Shown in pieces: positions 51,143 to 59,055 of a stretch of 64,000 nt of DNA. Made by a program: the position numbers and the translations under genes. The notes beneath the pieces are model-generated. The model made no database searches. It had not been told where the DNA came from and saw only the letters and a list, made by a program, of their open reading frames with translations. This stretch comes from Bacteroidales bacterium M6 (lineage in GTDB: Bacteria > Bacteroidota > Bacteroidia > Bacteroidales > Muribaculaceae): positions 46,760 through 110,759 of the forward strand of contig LUJQ01000074.1 in NCBI GenBank assembly GCA_001689485.1, given 5' to 3'. How positions within the stretch are numbered: position 1 is the first letter of the stretch; every line of letters starts with the position of its first letter.

Positions 51143-51162
51143 ATTTCACATTTATGTGAAAT
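51143..51162. promoter_or_regulatory. Palindromic operator of the toxin-antitoxin module
   Basis: ATTTCACAT, two bases, ATGTGAAAT: a perfect 9-bp inverted repeat covering the expected -33 region of the promoter whose -7 box is at 51171. It fits autoregulation by the HTH antitoxin. Confidence 0.7.
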
Positions 51163-51170
51163 GGTTTTCG

Positions 51171-51179
51171 TATATTTGC
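51171..51179 (+). promoter_or_regulatory. -7 box of the toxin-antitoxin module
   Basis: TATATTTGC, an exact TAnnTTTG element, 28 bp before the toxin ATG at 51207. The operator palindrome covers the -33 position. Confidence 0.65.
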
Positions 51180-51206
51180 ATTGTAACCATAAATGCCATA
51201 ATAAAT

Positions 51207-51677
51207 ATGAGCGAAGTTGAACTTGTTTTGGTCAATGACACTGACAAATGTACTATATATACGATTCAGTTTGCAGCAGAATCTGAGACGGAATACGAAC
51301 GATTCTACTCCAAATTCATAGAAGATGCGCATCTGAACCGGGATTTGCTACGCATTGTTCAACTCGTAGATAGGATTGCTGACGAGGGCGCGTTGGAACG
51401 TTTCTTCCGGCCTGAGGGCAAAATGCGTGATTCTGTAGTAGCTTTGCCTGTGCTTCGTTCAAAGCTACGGCTTTATTGATTGCGCCTTTCTGACAAAATC
51501 CTTATTCTTGGTAATGGAGGGGTCAAGAATTCGCGTACTTATGAAGAGGATGACTCTCTGCGCGGATATGTTCTTACTCTTCAGAAGTTTGAGGAGTTGT
51601 TAAAAGAGGGTCAAAGAGAAGGTACTGTGACAATTACCTTACAATCAATAGAAACCGATAAAAAATTTGAACTATGA
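51207..51677 (+). pseudogene. HigB/Gp49-like toxin, interrupted by in-frame TGA
   Basis: Translation from ATG 51207 (MSEVELVLVNDTDKC) gives 90 residues to a TGA at 51477-51479. The same frame then continues without a further stop for 65 codons to 51677. Both halves together (about 156 residues) read as one RelE/HigB-type Gp49-like protein: VALPVLRSKLRLY [stop] LRLSDKILILGNGGVKNS. In this family that joint is normally continuous and carries catalytic and structural strands. The TGA may replace a Cys or Trp codon. The downstream antitoxin overlaps the end of the second half by 4 bp, as in an intact operon. It is probably an inactivated toxin; readthrough or sequencing error are alternatives. 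Confidence 0.72.
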
Positions 51678-51937
51678 AAGATATAAGGAACAGATACAGG
51701 GAGATGGTGGCGCGGGTTCCTCAAGAAATGAAAGAGGAAATAAATCTATCCTTTGCAATTTCCAACAAGATAGATGCACTTATGCAGGAACGCGGTCTTT
51801 CGAAAAAAGAGTTTGCCGACCAACTAGGCAAGCGGCCAAGTGAGATAACCAGATGGCTCAGCGGGCAGCATAATTTCACGGTATCGACACTTGCCATGTT
51901 GTCGGCTTTCTTCGGCAAATCAATAATATCAGTCTGA
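51674..51937 (+). CDS. HTH (XRE/HigA-type) antitoxin
   Basis: 87 residues. An N-terminal helical segment (MKDIRNRYREMVARVPQEMKEEIN) is followed by a helix-turn-helix of the Xre/Cro type (ALMQERGLSKKEFADQLGKRPSEITRWLSGQHNFTVSTLAMLSAFFGKSI). The toxin-then-antitoxin order, the ATGA overlap and the HTH in the second gene match HigBA-like modules. It would bind the palindrome at 51143-51162 and neutralise the toxin. The frame is intact while the toxin frame is broken, leaving an orphan antitoxin that may still repress its promoter. After it, 172 bp to the convergent lpxB contain no gene. Confidence 0.82.
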   Translation: MKDIRNRYREMVARVPQEMKEEINLSFAISNKIDALMQERGLSKKEFADQLGKRPSEITRWLSGQHNFTVSTLAMLSAFFGKSIISV

Positions 51938-52109
51938 ATTATATTGATGAATATGCAGGTGTAAAGAAGTCCGCTCCAATCAATGGCTGAATAATACGTG
52001 AGAAGTTATAGATAACTCAAATTTAGCCGTGATATTTTGGGTCGCTTTGTCCGAAATATGTGTATGTTTTTCGGTGTTACGAGATATTTAGAGGAATATA
52101 TTGCATATA

Positions 52110-53240
52110 TCAATATATGTGGTTCAGGTTTTCCCAAATGGCGGCGGCGGCGGTTTCGGCGGCGGTTGATTCCCCGAGGCGTCCGCGCATACGTGCGTAG
52201 CCGTGCAGCATCTCGTCGCGTCCGGGGGTTCCGGGCAGAATCTTTTCAAGCTCATATGCCACATTGTCGGGATTGCACATATGCATCAGCATTTCCGGCA
52301 CAATCTCTTTCCCGGCGATAAGGTTGGGTAATGACACGAACGGGCATTTTATGACGTGCTTCATGATGTTGTAGAACGCCTTCGACCCGTTGCCGCGATA
52401 ACAAACCACCTGCGGTGTGCCGAGCAGGGCGGTTTCCAGTGTGGCCGTACCTGAGGTTACCAACGCACATGCCGAATTCCTGACCAGCTCGAAGGTGGCA
52501 TCGGTAACCACAGGGAAATCAGAATAGTTGCAATAGACGTCTGTGTCGATGCCAGGAGCTCCTGCAATGACCGGCTGTAGCTGGGGAAATCGGCGTGCGA
52601 CTTCGGCCATTACAGGCAGGTTGTTGCGTATTTCGCCCATGCGGCTGCCGGGAACCAATGCCAGTAACGGCTTCCCTGCATACAGTCCCCAACGCTCCGT
52701 GAATTTATCTTTGCCTGGCAATGCGGCCTCACGGGCATCGACCTCTTCGACCGACGGGTTGCCTACATACTCTACCGCCATTGAGTGCCTGCCATAAAAT
52801 TCTACCTCGAACGGCAGAATCGACAACACCTTCCGGCAATAGCGCCTTATATCTTTTACGCGCCATTCCTTCCATGCCCATATTTTAGGGGAAATATAGT
52901 AATAAACCGGTATCCCCAGGTTATAGGCATGCTTTGCGAGCTTTAGATTGAAGCTGGGATAATCAATCAGCACTACCGCGTCGGGATGCCAACTGCTTAT
53001 CTCCCTCCTGGCTGTTTTGAGGTTGCCGAGCACCTTCCCAAGATTACGCAACACCTCGCTGAATCCCATATATGCCATTTCGCGGTAGTGAATCAGCGGT
53101 TCCTGTCCGGCTGCCCCGGCCATACCGTCCCCCCCAAGGAAACGGAACTCCGCCCTGTTATCCAAACTTTTCAGCGCTTCTATTAACGGAGCCCCGTGCA
53201 TATCGCCTGAAGCTTCACCCGCAGATATAAAATATCTCAT
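52110..53240 (-). CDS. lpxB: Lipid-A-disaccharide synthase
   Basis: 376 residues, standard LpxB length, a GT family 19 enzyme that joins UDP-2,3-diacylglucosamine and lipid X to make lipid A disaccharide at the inner membrane. It opens with the signature MRYFISAGEASGDMHGAPLIEALK. Further family segments are AYMGFSEVLRNLGKVL, DAVVLIDYPSFNLKLAKHAYN, PVYYYISPKIWAWKEWRVKDI, ALVPGSRMGEIRNNLPVM, ALVTSGTATLETALLGTPQVVCYRG and LPNLIAGKEIVPEML. Other Raetz-pathway genes are not adjacent. A promoter is likely at 53339-53373. Confidence 0.97.
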   Translation of the reverse strand: MRYFISAGEASGDMHGAPLIEALKSLDNRAEFRFLGGDGMAGAAGQEPLIHYREMAYMGFSEVLRNLGKVLGNLKTARREISSWHPDAVVLIDYPSFNLKLAKHAYNLGIPVYYYISPKIWAWKEWRVKDIRRYCRKVLSILPFEVEFYGRHSMAVEYVGNPSVEEVDAREAALPGKDKFTERWGLYAGKPLLALVPGSRMGEIRNNLPVMAEVARRFPQLQPVIAGAPGIDTDVYCNYSDFPVVTDATFELVRNSACALVTSGTATLETALLGTPQVVCYRGNGSKAFYNIMKHVIKCPFVSLPNLIAGKEIVPEMLMHMCNPDNVAYELEKILPGTPGRDEMLHGYARMRGRLGESTAAETAAAAIWENLNHIY

Positions 53241-53338
53241 ATCCTAATATCCAGTTTTACTACGGTGTACCACCGCACAGTCATCCTAACCGTAGGTATG
53301 CACCGTGGTGGCGTCCTGTCGCCCCCTCCCTATTTCAA

Positions 53339-53373
53339 CAAAGATAGCTAAAAGTATCCGATGGCATTGCAAA
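53339..53373 (-). promoter_or_regulatory. Probable promoter of lpxB
   Basis: On the minus strand TTTG (53373-53370), 23 bp, TATCTTTG (53346-53339), about 95 nt before the lpxB start at 53240. Spacing is longer than ideal. Confidence 0.4.
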
Positions 53374-53400
53374 GACGCTAATCTTTTGGGTAAAAATGCG

Positions 53401-53409
53401 TACTTTTGT
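53401..53409 (+). promoter_or_regulatory. -7 box of restriction-modification system 2
   Basis: TACTTTTGT fits TAnnTTTG and lies inside the longest methyltransferase frame, which argues for translation from the later ATG at 53435. No good -33 is seen. Confidence 0.45.
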
Positions 53410-53434
53410 AAAGATATCGACAAATAATAGGATT

Positions 53435-54751
53435 ATGGATAAGGGCTTTTCCCTATTTGACTTTTGCAAAAACAAAAAGCTTGAAAGACTTCAGGTATTT
53501 GGAACCGAGACGCTTGACGACAAGGGAAACATCATACCCTTTACTGAACAGGCCGCACTTATCACCCACTATTTACAGCTTAAGGATTATATAACCAATC
53601 TGCCATATGCACATAGAGCAGCAAAAATTTTGAATTTGTGGTACAGTTTTGGATGTGAAAATAGAGATTTTCTCAAAACGGCTGTATTGCCTGGTGTGGT
53701 AGAGGAACCGAATACGGCTCTGCAACAATATCTTTTTTCCGAGGTATATAAGGCTCCGTTCCAACCGACAGAGCATCACAAATTTACGTTTATAGATTTG
53801 TTTGCAGGGATAGGCGGTTTTCGGCTTGCTATGCAGGCACACGGCGGCAGGTGCGTTTTTTCATCGGAATGGAACGAGTATGCTCGAAAAACATATTATG
53901 CCAACTATGGAGACATACCATTTGGCGATATTACAAAAGAAAGCGTGAAACAAATGATTCCGCCTGGGTTCGACGTGCTGTGTGCAGGATTTCCATGCCA
54001 ACCATTTTCAATCGCAGGGGTGTCAAAAAAGCAGAGCCTCGGTCGTGAAACCGGCTTCAAGGACAAAACCCAAGGGACTCTGTTCTTTGATGTTGCCGAT
54101 ATAATAAGCCGTTACCGTCCAAAAGCTTTTTTTCTTGAGAATGTGAAAAACCTATGCTCTCATGACAAAGGCAACACATTTAGGGTTATTTGCGAAACAC
54201 TGGAAGAACTCGACTATTCCATCCATTTCAAAATCATGGATGGAAAAGCCTTTGTACCCCAGCACAGGGAGCGTATATTAATTGTCGGTTTTGATAAAAA
54301 AAGATTCGCGGGAAAGGAAGAGTTCCAGTTCCCGGATTTGCCACAATCCGCTAATAAGATAAGTGATATATTGGAGCCTTTTGTTGATAAGAAATACACT
54401 CTTAGTGACAAATTGTGGGGGTACCTTAAGGATTATGCAATCCGTCAGAAATCTAAAGGCAATGGATTTGGTTTCGGGCTGGTAGATTTAGACGGAATAG
54501 CCCGTACCCTCAGTGCCCGATATTATAAGGATGGTTCGGAAATACTAATCCCTCAGCAAAACGGGGAAAACCCACGGCGTCTAACCCCGAGGGAATGTTT
54601 CCGCCTTATGGGTTATCCCGAGAACTTTATCATCGACAGAGTGTCTGACGTACAGGCATACAGGCAATGCGGCAACTCCGTGATAGTCCCGCTAATCACA
54701 AGTGTAGCAGAACAACTGGCCGCAACAATATCAACCAATGACAATCTTTGA
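53435..54751 (+). CDS. DNA (cytosine-5-)-methyltransferase, Dcm/M.EcoRII type (system 2)
   Basis: 438 residues from ATG 53435 (MDKGFSLFDFCKNKK); an earlier ATG at 53396 precedes the likely transcription start. A Dcm-like N-terminal extension of ~105 residues precedes motif I FIDLFAGIGGFRLAM. Motif IV is AGFPCQPFSIAG with the catalytic Cys. The Dcm/EcoRII-specific segment GVSKKQSLGRETGFKDKTQGTLFFDV follows, then FFLENVKNL and MDGKAFVPQHRERILIVG. Such close motif agreement predicts methylation of the inner cytosine of CCWGG (inference). It overlaps the endonuclease gene by 14 bp. Unlike E. coli dcm there is no vsr mismatch endonuclease alongside. Base composition is AT-richer than flanking lpxB. 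Confidence 0.95.
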   Translation: MDKGFSLFDFCKNKKLERLQVFGTETLDDKGNIIPFTEQAALITHYLQLKDYITNLPYAHRAAKILNLWYSFGCENRDFLKTAVLPGVVEEPNTALQQYLFSEVYKAPFQPTEHHKFTFIDLFAGIGGFRLAMQAHGGRCVFSSEWNEYARKTYYANYGDIPFGDITKESVKQMIPPGFDVLCAGFPCQPFSIAGVSKKQSLGRETGFKDKTQGTLFFDVADIISRYRPKAFFLENVKNLCSHDKGNTFRVICETLEELDYSIHFKIMDGKAFVPQHRERILIVGFDKKRFAGKEEFQFPDLPQSANKISDILEPFVDKKYTLSDKLWGYLKDYAIRQKSKGNGFGFGLVDLDGIARTLSARYYKDGSEILIPQQNGENPRRLTPRECFRLMGYPENFIIDRVSDVQAYRQCGNSVIVPLITSVAEQLAATISTNDNL

Positions 54752-55925
54752 TATGGAAGAGGTTCTATATGATGCTATCGAATTGGTCAATAACAGTATA
54801 TCTGCATATTGCCATTATATAACGCCTAATGATCTAGGTCTGACAGGCGGACATCAATGCGGTTTCTATTTCCCTCATTCTGTAGAACCGATGTTTTATG
54901 GCGGATTCCAACGACGTGGATGTAATAATGACCGTAAAATCGTCATAAAATGGCAAAATAGTTTTACTACTGATAGCAGAGCGGTTTACTACGGCACAGG
55001 GACAAGAAATGAGAACCGTATAACCCGGTTCGGACGTGGATTTGAATTCTTGAACGACCGATATCTCGGCTCTCTGCAAATAATGACTAAAAATCCTGCT
55101 GGGGAATTCGCTTGTTACATACTTTCCAATCAGGACAACATAGAAGCCTTTATAAATACCTTTGCCCTTGATATCACCGCACGTAACCAGATTATTAACA
55201 AAGATGAGGTAGGCGAAAATCAGGCAAACATAATTCAAAATGAAATTGAAAGGGTTGTTGCTGAAATGGCTGTATTTCCTCAAACCCAGATTATGGCAAA
55301 AACAGCAAGGAATATTGTCGCAGAAGTCTGCCGTTACAGGGATGACGACATCGCACGCCAACCCGACAAAATATTACCCTTATGGGTTGCCACTGAATAT
55401 CAGTTGTTCAAAAAACTTGAAAACAAAATTTATCAAACACAGATGTCGGAGCGGTTTGCAGATTGTCAGTCATTAATAGATTTTTCAAATACCATATTGA
55501 ATCGACGTAAATCTCGCGCAGGTAAATCTTTGGAGCATCATCTAAGTGTGATTTTTACGTGTGCAAAGCTTCGATTTGAATCTCAGGCGGTTACAGAGGG
55601 GAACAAACGGCCGGACTTTCTTTTCCCTGACAGTAATGCATATCATAGCATTGTTTTCCCGGCTGACAAATTGGTTATGCTGGGGGCTAAAACAACTTGT
55701 AAAGACCGTTGGCGGCAGGTGTTAAACGAGGCTGATAGAATTCCATTCAAACATCTTTTTACCTTGCAACAAGGTGTTTCTAAAAACCAACTTGAAGAAA
55801 TGAAGGCAGAACACCTAACCCTTGTTGTACCAAAAGACAACATCCCAATGTTTCACCCGCAATACAGAGACATTGTTATATCTTTGTCTGATTTCTGCCA
55901 TTTTGTGAAACAGAAGCAACTTTAG
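54738..55925 (+). CDS. EcoRII-type restriction endonuclease (system 2)
   Basis: 395 residues, close to the ~400 of EcoRII. The N-terminal effector (B3-like) domain shows PNDLGLTGGHQCGFYFP and RAVYYGTGTRNENRITRFGRG, both resembling EcoRII. The C-terminal catalytic domain has the EcoRII set NRRKSRAGKSLEHHLSVIF, TEGNKRPDFLFPD, LGAKTTCKDRWRQVLNEADRIP and LFTLQQGVSKNQLEEMK. These hold the acidic and Lys residues of the PD-(D/E)XK site and the Arg-containing recognition segment. EcoRII cuts CCWGG and needs two sites; this homologue likely does the same (inference). Full length and all core motifs intact suggest an active enzyme. It is coupled to the Dcm-like methyltransferase. Confidence 0.95.
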   Translation: MTIFDMEEVLYDAIELVNNSISAYCHYITPNDLGLTGGHQCGFYFPHSVEPMFYGGFQRRGCNNDRKIVIKWQNSFTTDSRAVYYGTGTRNENRITRFGRGFEFLNDRYLGSLQIMTKNPAGEFACYILSNQDNIEAFINTFALDITARNQIINKDEVGENQANIIQNEIERVVAEMAVFPQTQIMAKTARNIVAEVCRYRDDDIARQPDKILPLWVATEYQLFKKLENKIYQTQMSERFADCQSLIDFSNTILNRRKSRAGKSLEHHLSVIFTCAKLRFESQAVTEGNKRPDFLFPDSNAYHSIVFPADKLVMLGAKTTCKDRWRQVLNEADRIPFKHLFTLQQGVSKNQLEEMKAEHLTLVVPKDNIPMFHPQYRDIVISLSDFCHFVKQKQL

Positions 55926-56033
55926 GAACATAAGAGGGTTGCGCCCTCCAAAACATGTTTCACAATTCATAATTAACATTTGGAATCGCCATATTTTCTA
56001 TTGCCGGATAATGTGATGATAACGATTTTAGAT

Positions 56034-56042
56034 TATCTTTGC
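56034..56042 (+). promoter_or_regulatory. -7 box upstream of the orphan histidine kinase
   Basis: TATCTTTGC, an exact TAnnTTTG element 67 bp before the ATG at 56109; the -33 is unclear. Confidence 0.45.
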
Positions 56043-56108
56043 ACTTCAAATTGTTGAACTTTCGGTTAACCATTCATCTATCATAAATCTATAATCATAA
56101 CACCCGAT

Positions 56109-57611
56109 ATGAAGAAACTTATCGCCGTCATGATGCTATGCATCGCATTCGCAGGCTTTTTACCGGCAGGTGCGCAATCGCGCGGTGACCAGCTGATGAA
56201 GCAGGCGCAGACAAGCCTGGATAATAAGGAATATGTCAAGGCACGTTATTGTTTCCTCCAGGCTTACAATGCCTTTGCAGCGCGTTCCCAGACTGATAAA
56301 GCTGTGGTATGTGCGGTCAACACGGCGGCGCTTTATCATCGCGAGGGGTATTACAAAGAGGCGTTCGAAGTGCTTTCGCGTCTTGACGGGATTCTTTCCG
56401 ATGCCGAAACCGCATCGTCCAAACCTAGGCCGGAATTGCACTACCCGATACATAAGGAGCGCATGCTGATGTACACGAAGCTGAAAAATGCCGCCCGTGT
56501 CCGCGAACAGATAGAGTATATGGAGGGTGCCGCAAAGGCTTCCAAAAACGATTCGCTTGCCACCGACCTGCTTTATCAGAAAGCTAACAGTTTCTATACC
56601 CTCGGCCTTCCCAGGGAGGGTGATGCGGCTTTCAACCGGCTGGTGGAGCAATCGAAGGCGACTGATGATTATTCCCTTGTCGACAAATGCTACCGCAGCC
56701 TCATCGGTATGGCCACGCGTGCCAACAATGCCGCATTGCTTGCCCGCACCTATGATAAATACAATGTGTGGACCGATTCTGTGAAAGCCGTACAAGCCAA
56801 GAAGGAATATGCCGGTTTGCAGGCCAAATATGACGAAAGCCTGCAGACCATCGAAGAAAAAGACAGCACTATAAGCGGTAAGCAATACATCATAGTGGCC
56901 TTGTGCGTGCTGGCTGCAATCCTTGTGGGGGCATTGGTGTTCCTAGGGATAATGCTATTGCGCTACATGGTGCTGACGCGCAACCAAAAACAGGCCATTG
57001 CCACCGCTAACGAGCATAACAAGCTGAAAACCGAGTTTATCCACAACATCTCGTCCCAGATGAAACCGACGCTCGACACACTCGACCAAAAGCTGCCTGC
57101 GGTGAAGGCGCTTAAGGATTTTTCCGCCCATATCCAGGAACTTTCCGATCTTGAAAGCACCCTTACCGACCCGGTAGAGACAGAGGATGTGAACATGCAG
57201 GCATTCACGGCGGAAGTGCTCGACCAACTCGGAATGTCGGGGCGTGAGAACGTTACGGTGGATGTGCCTAAGCTTACGGTCAAAATCAACCGCGAGCAGG
57301 TGGCATTGGTGCTAGGGCATCTGTTGAGAAATGCCGAATACCATACGCCGAAAGACGGCCGAATATCGATTGAATTCAAGAAACGCGGCCCGCACACATA
57401 CCAGTACATCATCACCGATACAGGTGCCGGTATCCCGGAAGAGGAGCGCGAACAGATTTTCAAACCGTTCACCCGTGTGCGCAACCTTGCCGAGGGTGAC
57501 GGCCTCGGCCTGCCCATCTGTGCCCTGCGTGCAGCCGGTATGAACGGCAGGCTTACCCTCGACAGCACATATACCAAAGGCGCCCGCTTCGTTTTGGAGC
57601 TGAAACCGTGA
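56109..57611 (+). CDS. Orphan sensor histidine kinase with periplasmic helical (TPR-like) domain
   Basis: 500 residues. A signal-like N-terminus (MKKLIAVMMLCIAFAGFLPAGA) is followed by ~230 residues of helical, TPR-like repeats in the periplasm (QTSLDNKEYVKARYCFLQAYNAF, NTAALYHREGYYKEAFEVLSRL). A membrane helix is at ~263-290 (QYIIVALCVLAAILVGALVFLGIMLL). The kinase core has His in KLKTEFIHNISSQMKPTLD, an N-box LGHLLRNAEYHTP, G1 IITDTGAGIPEEERE and G2 GDGLGLPICALRAA. The phosphoacceptor box is not the usual HELRTPL. No response regulator is adjacent. It senses an unknown envelope signal. Confidence 0.85.
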   Translation: MKKLIAVMMLCIAFAGFLPAGAQSRGDQLMKQAQTSLDNKEYVKARYCFLQAYNAFAARSQTDKAVVCAVNTAALYHREGYYKEAFEVLSRLDGILSDAETASSKPRPELHYPIHKERMLMYTKLKNAARVREQIEYMEGAAKASKNDSLATDLLYQKANSFYTLGLPREGDAAFNRLVEQSKATDDYSLVDKCYRSLIGMATRANNAALLARTYDKYNVWTDSVKAVQAKKEYAGLQAKYDESLQTIEEKDSTISGKQYIIVALCVLAAILVGALVFLGIMLLRYMVLTRNQKQAIATANEHNKLKTEFIHNISSQMKPTLDTLDQKLPAVKALKDFSAHIQELSDLESTLTDPVETEDVNMQAFTAEVLDQLGMSGRENVTVDVPKLTVKINREQVALVLGHLLRNAEYHTPKDGRISIEFKKRGPHTYQYIITDTGAGIPEEEREQIFKPFTRVRNLAEGDGLGLPICALRAAGMNGRLTLDSTYTKGARFVLELKP

Positions 57612-57736
57612 AGAGGGCGTGTCGGCCAAGGCTGATAAGGCAATGTCAGGGATAGGAGTTTGACTTCTGTCCCTGATTTTTTTGCTGGTCGGGGGCAAAA
57701 TTTGCGGGAAAGAATATATTATATCCCAAGTTTTAC

Positions 57737-57745
57737 TAATTTTGC
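57737..57745 (+). promoter_or_regulatory. -7 box of the polyprenyl synthase gene
   Basis: TAATTTTGC, 17 bp before the ATG at 57762, predicting a leader of only about 12 nt. No -33 TTG was found at proper distance. Confidence 0.45.
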
Positions 57746-57761
57746 ACCATAATTCGAGAAA

Positions 57762-58736
57762 ATGACTACATTACAGACAATTCAACAAACATTGGCTCCG
57801 GAACTCAGGTTGCTGAATGAACGCATTCAGGCAACGCTTGATTCGCCCAATGCATTGATGAACAGTGTGGTGCATAACTATCTCGAAAAAAAAGGGAAGC
57901 AGATACGGCCTATTCTCGTGATGCTGAGTGCCAAATTGCTCGGCGATGTCAACGACCGGGTGATTGCCGGCGCGGTGGCAGTGGAGCTTTTGCACAATGC
58001 CTCGCTGATACATGACGATGTTGTTGACGATACGCTGACCCGTCGAGGGTCGCTGACCATCAACGGCGCATGGGATAATCATCTGGCCGTGCTGGTGGGC
58101 GACTTTTTCCTTTCAAATGCATTGTTGCAGGGGGTGGATACGGGTGATATACGCATTGTCCGTTCGATTTCCGACCTCGGAAGGTTGCTTTCGATAGGGG
58201 AACTTGACCAGATTTACAATGCCCGCTACAACCATCTTGACGAGGAGGCGTATTTCAACATCATCTATCGCAAGACCGCGTCGCTCTTTGTGTCGTGCGT
58301 AGAGGTGGGGGCATACGGTGTAGGGGTGGATGACGACCGCCTGGACACGCTTAGGGAATTTGCGCGTCTGCTGGGATTGTGCTTCCAGATCAAGGACGAC
58401 ATATTCGACTACTTTTCCGATGAGAAAATCGGGAAGCCTACAGGCAACGACCTGCGGGAGGGAAAAGTGACCCTGCCGTTGCTGCATGTGCTCGAGGATG
58501 AATCCAATCCCGAACACTCCAGGATGGTGGAACTGGTAAGGAAAGAGGCGCTGGAGCCGTCGGAGATAGACACCCTGATACGCTTCGCCCTTGAAGGGGG
58601 CGGGGTGGATTATGCATATGCCACTATGAAGTGCCTGCGCGATGAAGCGGCGGCCTTGATGGGGCGTTTCCCGGATTCGGATGTGCGCGATGCCTTCCTT
58701 TCGCTTATCGACTTCATTATCACAAGGGAAAGCTGA
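57762..58736 (+). CDS. Polyprenyl diphosphate synthase (trans-isoprenyl type)
   Basis: 324 residues. The first Asp-rich motif is ASLIHDDVVDDTLTRRG (DDxxD as D-D-V-V-D) and the second is LCFQIKDDIFDYF. The conserved GKQIRPILVMLSAKLLG is also present, and GNDLREGKVTLPLLHVLE near the end is typical of IspB-type synthases. It elongates farnesyl diphosphate with isopentenyl diphosphate to make the long tail of menaquinone (chain length not predictable). It stands alone between the kinase and the pseudouridine synthase leader. Confidence 0.93.
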   Translation: MTTLQTIQQTLAPELRLLNERIQATLDSPNALMNSVVHNYLEKKGKQIRPILVMLSAKLLGDVNDRVIAGAVAVELLHNASLIHDDVVDDTLTRRGSLTINGAWDNHLAVLVGDFFLSNALLQGVDTGDIRIVRSISDLGRLLSIGELDQIYNARYNHLDEEAYFNIIYRKTASLFVSCVEVGAYGVGVDDDRLDTLREFARLLGLCFQIKDDIFDYFSDEKIGKPTGNDLREGKVTLPLLHVLEDESNPEHSRMVELVRKEALEPSEIDTLIRFALEGGGVDYAYATMKCLRDEAAALMGRFPDSDVRDAFLSLIDFIITRES

Positions 58737-58815
58737 TCCGGGAAGTCGAAACCTCACAGTTGTTCAGATGCAGGCGTTACAGGCAGGGAAAAAATCAGTT
58801 TTACCCGCATGCAGG

Positions 58816-58848
58816 TTTGCTTGTTTCGACAAATTGGTTTATTTTTGC
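58816..58848 (+). promoter_or_regulatory. Promoter of the rluB-like gene
   Basis: TTTG (58816-58819), exactly 20 bp, TATTTTTGC (58840-58848). It predicts transcription from about 58854 and thus a 5' leader of about 200 nt before the ATG at 59056. Confidence 0.7.
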
Positions 58849-58957
58849 GTTATAATTTGAGACCGTTTGATCCGACTTCGGCGGTTTCGTTAACAGAGGG
58901 AAACGTTTTAACATACTCCATACATAACTAAATTAATTAATCTGTTGTTTTAAAGGC

Positions 58958-59022
58958 ATGTAACCTTAGCTTGCCGAGAGGCGGCGAAGTATGAGGCTAT
59001 CAACTGACGATAACCTCTAAGG
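58958..59022 (+). ncRNA. Candidate structured leader RNA with tiny upstream ORFs
   Basis: Within the 200-nt leader: outer stem CCTTAG (58964-58969) with CTAAGG (59017-59022); hairpin CTTGCC (58970-58975) with GGCGAAG (58983-58989); hairpin GAGGCTATC (58993-59001) with GATAACCTC (59009-59017), nine positions with one mismatch and a 7-base loop. This is a three-way junction layout. Just before it is ATG-TAA (58958-58963) after AAAGG, and the second hairpin is inside a nine-codon ORF (58991-59020, MRLSTDDNL). The rest of the 319-bp gap 58737-59055 holds only the promoter and AT-rich sequence. Class unknown. Confidence 0.5.
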
Positions 59023-59055
59023 CGCAAAAGCACAGCAAACACTCTATTTTTAATC

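Noticed and set aside
51477..51479. UGA in the toxin read as selenocysteine
   Set aside because: No SECIS-like hairpin is visible directly downstream and selenocysteine genes are not expected in this group; a nonsense change is simpler.
53396..53434. Earlier methionine of the Dcm-like methyltransferase
   Set aside because: A -7 box TACTTTTGT lies within this stretch, so the transcript probably starts after it; the ATG at 53435 is used instead.
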